The notes under the pieces were generated by a model that saw only the letters and a list, made by a program, of their open reading frames with translations, ran no database searches and was not told the origin of the DNA. From Cryptomeria japonica (taxonomy: Eukaryota; Streptophyta; Pinopsida; Cupressales; Cupressaceae), in NCBI RefSeq assembly GCF_030272615.1, contig NC_081413.1, positions 606,458,209 to 606,522,208 of the forward strand: DNA of 64,000 bases, written 5' to 3'. Each line of letters opens with the position of its first letter. Position 1 is the first letter of the stretch. Both the position numbers and the translations under genes were made by a program. Positions 56,346-64,000 of this stretch are shown one piece after another.

Positions 56346-57068
56346 CTCACTAGAGAGCTAACTCTAGAATGCAAAATGAGGAATTTGCCTAGGCAAAAAT
56401 CAAAATTCGATAGTCTTGATGTGATCTTCAAAAGAACGTTCCTCTTATCAACTTCGCCACCCTTCAAGTCTTGGACGTGATTTCCTCTTCAAGTTAGCAA
56501 TTTCGCCATCTTTGATATGTCTTTGACGTCCTAGGCAACTTCGCTCAAATAGAAACTTCAAGTTCGCCTCTCCTTTGGATAGTAGTTTCGCACCACCTTT
56601 GATTGAATTCGCTCCTCTTCTTGAATGATAATTTCGCCCTTCCTTTGTATGAAATTCGCTCCTCTTTTGCCTTCTCCAAGTTGCATATGAGAGATGATAA
56701 ATGATGATGTGAAAATGAAATAAACACCTTCCTTTATAGGCGCTCACCTTCATATTGACCTTAGGCCGACTTTTTGCAAAATATAGCAATTAAAACGATT
56801 TTTAAATAAATAATAAAGGCCGACCTTGACAAAATAAACCCAAGCGCTCCCTTTTGATTTTTATTAAATTAATAATTAATTATTAAATGCCTTTATTTTT
56901 AATTAATAAATTTCGATTTTTTACAAAGGCAAAAAATAATTAATAAATACATACCATGCGCTATTTAAATGCTTTTAATTAAATATCGATTTTTTTCTAG
57001 CATTTAAATAAATTTAAAAAATGTTTGTTTAGCGCCCAAAAATGAAAAAGTGGGAAGATACGTACCTC

Positions 57069-58285
57069 ATCGCCCTGGTCCCTGACTGAGGGACAGGAGC
57101 GATTTTGCTCTTGTGGGCCTCATTTCACTTCATCACCTTCGAAAATTATATTCAACGGATTTGCAATGCCTCCTTTCATTCATTCATGCCTTGAGATCGG
57201 TTGAAATTTGGCGAGAAAATCATCTACAACAAAAATCGCTCTGGTCCCTTCCTGAGGGACAGGAGCGAACTTAAGCATTTTGGTCCTTTGTTGACGTTTG
57301 ATAATCTTCAATTTGTCTTCAACGGGTTCGATTGACCTCCTTTCTTGCCTTCGAACATAAAATTTGCTTGATCTTTGCCCAGATCGTACCTTATGAAGAA
57401 CTTCGCTCTGGTCCTTCAGTGAGGGACAGGAGCGAAATTGACCCTCTAGGCAAAACTCCATCATTTCCTTGTTTTTGATCAAGTCTGGATGTTCTATCAT
57501 GCTCATTTCGTCCTTCACCATGCCTTTGATGTCTCGATTCGTCCAAACAAGGTCAGGAATGGCTCAACTAAGCATTTTCGCTCTGGACCCTTGGTGAGGG
57601 ACACGAGCGATTCGCCTTGGTCCCTTGGAGAGGGACACGAGCGCATTTCGCTCTGGACCCTTGGAGAAGGACACGAGCGAAATTTGACTTTTCGCACTCT
57701 CGATCAGGACAATTTTAATGGAATATAACATTTAAGTATAAGTGACATTTCCTTCTATGTTTCTTCTTTCTTATACTTTAAGTTATATTCCATATATACT
57801 TTCAGGATGTTTGAGAGTGGTTTCAGACCTCCAGGAGTTATATTGCAAAATCTAGTTTTTGGAGGTTTTTCAGTTTCCAGACTTAGTCAAATTTCAGGAT
57901 CAGGACATTCCAGACTTAGCCAAATTTCAGGATCAGGACCTCACTCAAGCCGGACTTGCTACCCTGTTGATCTCCCCGACAGCACTTCAAGTTATATTCA
58001 TTTGATAAAATGTACCTCTTTGGACCTTCTCACATCGTCAAGACGTTAAAATCTTGCAAGGACAAAGCAAAATTGGATTTGTAGCTCCGGTCCTTCACTG
58101 AGGGACAGGAGCGATTTAGGCAATTAGCACTGTTATGGACGTCCCAAAAATCTTCAATTTATATTCAATGGAAAGATCTCGCCTTTCTCCATCACTTCCA
58201 ATTCGTAATTCATCTTGACCCTGCAGGAATAGTAAAATATTTGAAAACGAGCTCCCGTCCTTCACTGAGGGACAGGAGCGATTTT
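57069..58285 (-). repeat. Element C hairpin array, 8 units
   Basis: Motif TCGCTCTGGTCCCT...GAGGGACAGGAGCGA near 57069, 57236, 57402, 57578, 57610, 57645, 58083 and 58250. Regular spacing is ~166 bp; three units at 57578-57680 sit directly end to end at ~35 bp. A ~270-bp insert carrying the palindrome separates the last two. Confidence 0.88.
57720..57797 (-). repeat. Long palindrome in element C
   Basis: Arms ATGGAATATAACATTTAAGT... and its reverse complement around a ~27-base loop. Equivalent to the B palindrome at 28484-28545, whose loop is 19 bases shorter. Confidence 0.85.
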
Positions 58286-59076
58286 GCTCCTACAGGCCAA
58301 AATAACATGATTTTACACATTTAATCACTTCACAAGGCAAAAACAAATCATTTCCAATGCCCAGGATCAAATATCAAAAAAGTCAAAATTTGGTCAAAAA
58401 TATTCAATTGGACAAAAATTCACATTTCATCTTCAACACTTAGACAAATTTAAGCTCTGCATCAACATTCCAATTGAAAATTAGACCATTCTGGCGAATT
58501 CATTTCATTCAAAATTTGCATTCTAGAAAAGGAAATTCAAAAAGCTCCCAAAACCGACTGGATTTTGGTCCGAAAAGACGGTAATTAGAACCCTAAGGCT
58601 TGACCCTAAATCCAGACAACTAACAAACTAACAAAACCCTAAAAAAGCAAAGCGAAAACGAGCAAAACGAGCAAAAAAAAAAAAAAAACATGGGTCCCCA
58701 TTTGCAATGGGGCGATGTGTGAAAACGTCACAACAGGCGGTCAGTTAGTTAGCCGACGGGTAGGTAGTTGGAGTCGCGACGGTTGTGTCGCACCCCTTCG
58801 GCTGTCATATATTGTACCACCTCCGGGTGTTGGAGGACATGTAATGTTGACGACAGAATATAATATGAACATCCTTTGACATTAATGGAAAGATTATTCT
58901 GGTACTTCTTTTGTATTTGCATTGTGCATTACTGTTCGATTTCTGTATTCTTCATGTTTACCCAGTAAGGTAAACACAAACATTTTTGTCATAAGACTAA
59001 TTTAAACAACTCTCACAGGTAGAGGATGGCAGGAGCATGACTAGCCCTCATCAAGGAAGATTCGAGAGGAAAAACA

Positions 59077-59406
59077 ATGGAATCCAAGATTTCATCATAT
59101 TGGAGCAATGTAGGAAACACCAACCTTGGCCAGATCAACGTGAAGAAGTTTCAAGGGCCATTATACACCAACAAGCCTTCCAGATACTCCAAGTTAATGA
59201 TCAAGAGTGGCATTGTGAAAGCAGTCGGCTTCCCTCCAGCAGTACAGCTAATTGTGGAATGCGCCAAACACTATGACGCAAGCAAGAGAATGATAGTGGC
59301 ACCTGATGGCAGAGAGCTCACCTACCTTTTCGACGATGCTATTAGCGAGGCCTTCCATATACGTGAATTCAGCAACATGATATATAAGAGCAAGGAAGCC
59401 GCGAAG
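59077..59406 (+). pseudogene. Element F ORF, N-terminal fragment
   Basis: From the ATG at 59077 (MESKISSYWSNVGNTNLG) through SGIVKAVGFPPAVQLIV and CAKHYDASKRMIV to the element G insertion at 59407. About 110 residues align well with residues ~30-140 of the D protein. No lesion is seen before the break. The leader acceptor CTCTCACAG lies at 59018. Confidence 0.8.
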
Positions 59407-60139
59407 TGTTGTGACCTTTTCACACATTGCCCCATTGCTAACGGGGACCCCCCTCTTTTCTTGCTTCCTGCGTTGTTAGGTTAGCATTTTGGCTGCTTAG
59501 TGGGCAATTTTGTGTTTCTTGTGCCCGAGTCTCGAAGTTTTGATCATGCCTAGTGCCGTTTAGGGTTTTTGAGGTTATAGGATCAAGCGCGTGAAAATTG
59601 AGATTTCTAAATGATCCTAGTTTTGTCTAAATGTTGACCCTTTTTGGAGCGTTAACGTGTTTTTAAATGTCCTCATCAGTGATTTTAAGTGCTAAGGTGT
59701 TTCAGGGACTTTCTGGAGTTGTTTTCTCGCTCCTAGAGAGTTATTCAAGTTGATTTTGCACTTTGTCCCGATAAATTCTCTTGTGTTACGCTCCAATTTT
59801 TGGTGAATTTGCCTAAGTCCAGTTGAGTTTTATTAAGTTTCGAAGCTTCTAAGTGATTATGAGTGGGAAAATCATCATTTTCTAGATGAAAATCCATATT
59901 CTAAGGATTAAAAGGTCAAAATTTCATACTAGAGGTGCTTTTCCCCTCATATTCCTGACTACTGTAATGTCCCTACTAGTTAGGGATCACTATCCTGCAA
60001 AAACAGATTGTTAGAATACAACAAACATATAAATATATATGTAATCCAAATTGCAACCGAATTTTAAAATACTTAATTAACATGATCATAATTTTAATCT
60101 AATAAAAAGGATACGAATGCCATACAAAGTATGTCCTTA

Positions 60140-60415
60140 GGCTGCCGTGAAGCTTGCCTTCTTGGAACCCATCTTGGTTCCAAGCCCTCAGGAAGTCGAA
60201 GGTGAATTCGACTCCTGTTTTGAATGTAATTTCTTACATCCAAGCCCTCCAGGAAATCGAACGTTATTTCGATTCCTGTCTTGGGTGTAACCTCTTACGC
60301 CCAAGCCCTCCAAGGAAGACCATGTGTCATTCCTTGCCTTGGGTGATGCATCCCATCACCCAAGTCCTCGGAGTGGACCGGCCAGATCCATCTCCTCTTG
60401 GTTGAACTTAATCAA
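60140..60415 (+). repeat. Element H hairpin cluster
   Basis: Consecutive inverted repeats: TTGGAACC...GGTTCCAAG, GGAAGTCGAA...TTCGACTCC, GGAAATCGAA...TTCGATTCC, CTTGGGTGTAA...TTACGCCCAAG and CTTGGGTGATG...CATCACCCAAG, joined by AAGCCCTCC. Confidence 0.82.
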
Positions 60416-60779
60416 CCAAGCCCTACATATGCATATCAATAATCAGTATATATACTGCCCTAGGGATTTTCATACTCCCTCCTTTAGACTAAGGGAGTTT
60501 CCTCCCTATAGCTTCCAACATGTGTTTACATTTGCATTTATAATACACTTTGATGATTTAGTACTATTTTATTTCATAATCCACATTATATGTTAACATG
60601 TATTCCTAAGTATTCTTTAACATATATACATATCAAATGTACCTTATCCTTGTTAACATAGGCATTACATCTTCTTTGATAACATCTATATTCCTTAATT
60701 ATTCTTTCGTGTGTAGATTAGTGTATTAATTAATTGTATCCATTAATACACACAATAAATAGCTTTAACATATTCCTTA

Positions 60780-61145
60780 CCTATGCTCAATGAACGATAT
60801 ACATTAATTAATATTAACATATTAATTAATTATCATACTTAGTAAATGGTAATTTAATGCATATTATTAACTGCCTTAACATATTCCTTATCTAATATAA
60901 ATTAATTAACATTAATATATATTAATTAATTATCATATTTAGTAAAGGGTAATTTAATGCATATTATTAACTGCCTTAACATATTCCTTATCTAATATAA
61001 ATTAATTAACATTAATATATATTAATTAATTATCATATTTAGTAAAGGGTAATTTAATGCATATTATTAACTGCCTTAACATACTCCTTATCTAATATAA
61101 ATTAAGTAACATTAATATGTATTAATTAATTATCATATTTAATAC
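60780..61145 (+). repeat. 100-bp tandem repeat in element H, 3+ copies
   Basis: AGTAAAGGGTAATTTAATGC and its variant occur at 60841, 60941 and 61041, exactly 100 bp apart, with a diverged partial unit before them. Copies are nearly identical, so the expansion is young. The unit is rich in ATTAATTAA. Confidence 0.92.
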
Positions 61146-61639
61146 CTTACTTCTTACCTGCTGGTAGCAAGGTCCCGCTCCCCAAATAAAACTCTCGTGC
61201 CACCCCCCCTTTACATCCTATTCACCAATGACTTTATACTTTTCAACTTCCCTTAAGAGTTGCCTTTCTTCATACAAGCAGTCACCGCCTTATATAAAGT
61301 CACGACTGTCTGACTTGTAAATGTCGCACCCTTATACTTGCTACGATTTGTTAATATTTAATATTAACAATTGTTAACCACCGTTGTTGGTTTAATCACT
61401 GAAATTATCCTTTGACCACAATCATTTTACTCTTATGACTGTACATAGACAATCTATTATGTTTTGATCGTATTAACCTTGACCACATAGAACCACGATC
61501 CATTATTTGATGTCGAACTTCATATGTATTAAAAATACAATTTGCCGTAATATACCTGCATTGTTATCTCTAAATGATCTGCCACTGGTTGCGGACATGA
61601 ATATAATCTGCATACATATGAAATATGACCTGCCATTGT

Positions 61640-62060
61640 CATCGTATTATATATGGCTGTCTCTATATAGAGTATAAAATATTCTGTTTATGTATTTATA
61701 CAGGTATGACAATAATACTGTCTATATACATTACAATATAAAGTATTCTGTCTGGATATGATCAGACTGGACCTATATCAGAATTGTTGTCTATATATAT
61801 ATATATATATATATTTCAGTATAGATTATACTGTCTCTGTATGATCAGACTGGGTTTTGTACAACTGAACTGTTGCATATTGTCATAGGCTTATGTGTAT
61901 ATAATCATGAACTGTATATCTGTGTGCGTACACATACTGTATATAATAATATATATTTCTGAGTCGTCTTTATGCTGTGACCTGTATATACTACAGTCTT
62001 CTGTATGCTGAATCTTATATATATTATATATATATGGGGACTGTACAAGCAAACATAGCA
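61640..62060 (+). repeat. AT-rich simple and dispersed repeats in element H end segment
   Basis: (AT)n at 61794-61814, plus a twice-repeated CTGTCT...TATGATCAGACTGG motif (61756-61778, 61829-61855). Confidence 0.7.
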
Positions 62061-62219
62061 ATTACTTTGACCTCAATGACAAGTTTTAAATAATCATTCA
62101 TTGGTAATTATTATATTAATTAATTATAATAATTTCTTCTTTTAGGGTCCCTCTCTTTCTCTCCATATACATATGACAATCCAGGAGGGGACATGACAAC
62201 TACCCATGGTTTTCCCCTC

Positions 62220-62800
62220 TCAGAATCCAGACTGGACATGGATTTCCCTTGAAATCCATACTTGCTCCATTTTTCTACCACTGTGAATCCATACTAGGGT
62301 CGTTTTTCCCCTGGAAGGATTAAATTTTGACTATGTCAGGATTTGTCTTGACTACCCACGTTTTTCCACTAGGGAAGTATGGATAGGATTGCGGATGACA
62401 TTCCACACCTGGGTCGATTTTCCACTAGGTCTTTCGTGACAAGTTTTGAGGATTTTTGTGAAGACCCTCAGTCCAGACTAAAGACGTTTTTCCACTGGGA
62501 GTATTTTTGATGATTTTAAGTCTGGATTTTCATCCAGACTGAGGTCGATTTTCCACCAAGGGGTAGTTTGAGTAAATAAAGTGATTTTTAAGTCCGGATT
62601 TTCATCCAAACTAAGGTTGATTTTCCCCTAGCCCCATTTTGTGTGCATTTTGATGGATTTTGTTTGGAAATTTTGTCCATACTAAGATCGATTTTCCCTT
62701 ATGGGGAATATTTTGACGTTTTAAATAATTTTGATGGGATTTTTTAATCCCTACCTGGATCGATTTTCCCAAGTGGCTCAAATTTTGATTTAAATTGCAA
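62220..62800 (+). repeat. Element G repeat array (GGTCGATTTTCC type)
   Basis: CATACTAGGGTCGTTTTTCC, CTGAGGTCGATTTTCCACCA, CTAAGATCGATTTTCCCTTA and similar words recur about every 65-100 bp, at least eight times, each with CCAGACT/CCATACT before and GGG after. It fills the array position of the family. Confidence 0.75.
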
Positions 62801-64000
62801 TATTTTAATAAAGTGAGCCTTGTTTTAATTGTTTTTCAATAAAGCAACGATTATTTAATAAATTTAAAAAAGAATTAAATGATTTGCAATAAGCATTTAA
62901 TGTTTTCAACCTTCTAGAAGCAAATCAGTTTTACCCAAGCAAGTATAAGAACAAGTGTTTTATCCCACATTGCTTGTGTGGTAAAGTTGGTCATGAAAGC
63001 AAGTTTAAAGAGAGGAGTCCAACATTATTTTATTATTGAATTTGCCATGTGTCTCCATGCAAGGCGATTTTCCCTCTTATTGGCGATTTTTGATGAAGTG
63101 TTTTGGTGGAGTGATTGATTGAAGACTTATCTTTTCCCTCCATTTTTCCAGCTGGGCAATTTTCCCTTGATTGCTGCCATTGGAGTTGATTGACTGCATT
63201 GTTTGCAGATTTTCGATTTTGGAGACGGCGATTTTTTCCTAAGTGGCGACTTTCTACTTCAGCGACTTTTGGTGATTTTAGAGGATTCTTGTTGCGATTT
63301 TCCTCAAGTCTGCCATGCAACCTGCTGTTATCAGACTGATTTGGTTGCCATTGAAGACCCCCATACCACGATTTTTGGTGAAGTTCGCCATTTTTGGAAG
63401 AAATCCACGATTTTGGTGAAGGGCGATTTTAGTTTCAACTCCAAACTTTGATGATTTTCCTTGATATCGCCTTGGTTTTTTGCTGTTCTCAGACCATTGT
63501 TGGCAGATTGTATGCACATTGAAGACATGTTTCAGATTTGAAGGTGGCGCCATAGCTGGGAAAATACGATTTTATTTGGCATGTATTTGTGGCATATTTT
63601 GATGGATTTCATGCATGCTTGATACCGCCATTGCCCCCTACTTGCTGTCATTGCCTAAATGCCATTATTGCAGCAGGGGTGACCTCCATTGTTGGCTGTC
63701 CATCTATTTTCAGAATTAAACTTTCATTGCCAGCCAGCTCCAACTTCAACGATTTGCCTTTGGGAGAGTTTTGAGGTCATTTTCAGTCAATTACTTGACC
63801 ATTCGAGGGCTGTTACAGGTCTGCAACTTCGCCATGGCTGCTTGTCCTCAGAAAATTTAACTCTTACCAGCCATACCATTATTCCCAGATTTGACTTGCT
63901 TTCATTGTTTAAGTTCATTTTCATCAAGTTTGTGCATATTTTGAATAATTGCAACATGTTTTGAGAGGTTTATTCATATAGTTGCAAGTTGTCTTCAGAT
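62801..64000 (+). other. Element G interior without recognised gene
   Basis: Contains scattered GCGATTTT and GGCGACTTT words like the exon-1 region of the other units, and short frames only. No start of a D-type ORF is seen before the window ends. Confidence 0.5.

Larger units (their letters stand above)
54779..58735 (-). mobile_element. Element C: ORF-less unit, 3957 bp
   Basis: Starts TGTTGACGTG at 54779 and ends GTCACAACA at 58735, flanked by GGCGG (54774-54778, 58736-58740). Minus-strand order: terminal hairpins, hairpin array (58285-57069) interrupted by the long palindrome and its repeats (57990-57718), TATA P1 (~56738), leader intron (56345-56137), short remnant ORF, TATA P2 (~55621), end block (54810-54850). 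It matches B in layout but runs the other way and has its own hairpin sequence. Confidence 0.93.
50006..58976 (+). mobile_element. Complete gag-protease retrotransposon, copy 2, with element C in its 3' LTR
   Basis: Flanked by CAAAC (50001-50005, 58977-58981). Structure: LTR 50006-50307, primer site 50310-50325, leader ORF 50374-50739, gag-protease ORF 50878-53973, ~740 bp without a long ORF, purine tract 54702-54712, 3' LTR 54713-58976 split by element C. Without C the element is about 5.0 kb. No reverse transcriptase, RNase H or integrase core is present, so it must be moved by another element's enzymes. It lies in the leader intron of element F. Confidence 0.95.
54713..58976 (+). repeat. 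3' LTR, gag-protease copy 2, split by element C
   Basis: Left part 54713-54778, right part 58741-58976 (58736-58740 repeats the GGCGG duplication). Together 302 bp, equal in length to the 5' LTR. Confidence 0.95.
59963..62198 (+). mobile_element. Element H: 2236-bp ORF-less unit nested in G
   Basis: Starts TGTAATGTCCC and ends GGGGACATGACA, mutually inverted, flanked by ACTAC (59958-59962, 62199-62203). It has a terminal hairpin (TCCCTACTAGTTAGGGA), a hairpin cluster (60140-60415), a 100-bp tandem repeat, a TTATATAAAG box at ~61292 about 900 bp before its end, and no ORF. The layout resembles the larger units; sequence homology to them is not evident. Confidence 0.85.
48244..64000 (+). mobile_element. 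Element F: ORF-bearing unit, interrupted twice, right end not in window
   Basis: Starts TGTTGTGACC at 48244, with the terminal hairpins of the D/B/C type (CCCCAT...ATGGGG at 48268-48284). CATAC at 48239-48243 would be its duplication. Plus-strand order: hairpin array (48430-48740), ~1.2 kb of single-copy sequence, then the gag-protease element inserted at 50006-58976 (CAAAC), leader-intron acceptor at 59018, ORF from 59077, then element G inserted at 59407 (preceded by CGAAG). The remainder of F is beyond G and outside the window. Confidence 0.8.
59407..64000 (+). mobile_element. Element G: LTR-like unit, right end not in window
   Basis: Starts TGTTGTGACC at 59407 with the family terminal hairpins (CCCCATT...AACGGGG). 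CGAAG at 59402-59406 is the expected left duplication. It is interrupted by element H (59963-62198) and continues with a repeat array (62220-62800) and ~1.2 kb of sequence without a recognised ORF. Confidence 0.78.

Noticed and set aside
56448-56789. 113-codon minus-strand ORF in element C
   Set aside because: Lies in the exon-1/P1 region, is built from short repeats, and has no counterpart frame in B or D.
63033-63553. Overlapping minus-strand ORFs
   Set aside because: Within element G repeat-derived sequence, no recognisable domain, opposite to the expected sense.

Overview
The window looks like a plant nuclear chromosome from a large, repeat-rich genome. A gymnosperm is my best guess, inferred from the retroelement load and very sparse genes; no marker fixes the species. 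Only three exons of one host gene are recognisable, at 44.0-44.8 kb: a plus-strand armadillo-repeat protein of the SIL1/FES1 type (Hsp70 nucleotide-exchange factor). Almost everything else is mobile DNA, much of it inserted into other mobile DNA.

Two element types dominate. (1) A short Ty3-like retrotransposon with ~300-bp LTRs, a tRNA-Asp-type primer site, a small leader ORF and one gag-protease ORF, but no reverse transcriptase. One copy runs off the left edge (1-3174, minus); one is complete (50006-58976, plus, target duplication CAAAC). (2) A family of 4-8 kb units that I do not recognise. Each begins TGTTG, ends CAACA, makes 5-bp target duplications and shows no terminal direct repeats. 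Read in its own sense each unit has the same order: two terminal hairpins, a long array of imperfect hairpins, a TATA box, a leader intron, one ~1060-codon ORF (or an ORF-less replacement), a second TATA box, and a conserved end segment. This resembles one giant LTR carrying a gene in its U3. Members are A (13177-40372 with nested inserts), A' (13703-34014), B (28148-32297), C (54779-58735), D (15897-24102, ORF intact), probably E (3923-9904), F (starts 48244) and G (starts 59407). H (59963-62198) is a shorter ORF-less relative or analogue.

Layout: 1-3174 gag-protease element; 3175-3922 hAT transposase remnant; 3923-9904 element E; 9905-13176 host-type DNA with a tandem ~850-bp duplication; 13177-40372 a 27-kb nest (A contains A', A' contains B and D, A also contains a hAT remnant); 40373-48243 host DNA with a copia-type LTR, the three exons and a small hAT-like element; 48244-64000 a second nest (F contains the gag-protease element and G; the gag-protease element's 3' LTR contains C; G contains H).

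Matching target duplications give an insertion order. The two LTRs of the complete gag-protease element differ at 1 of 302 positions by my reading, so that insertion is recent and element C inside it is younger still. Older ORF copies are decayed, in several cases by stop codons of the C-to-T type. The unusual system here is family (2): an ORF of unknown function coupled to a hairpin array whose structure is kept while its sequence changes between subfamilies.
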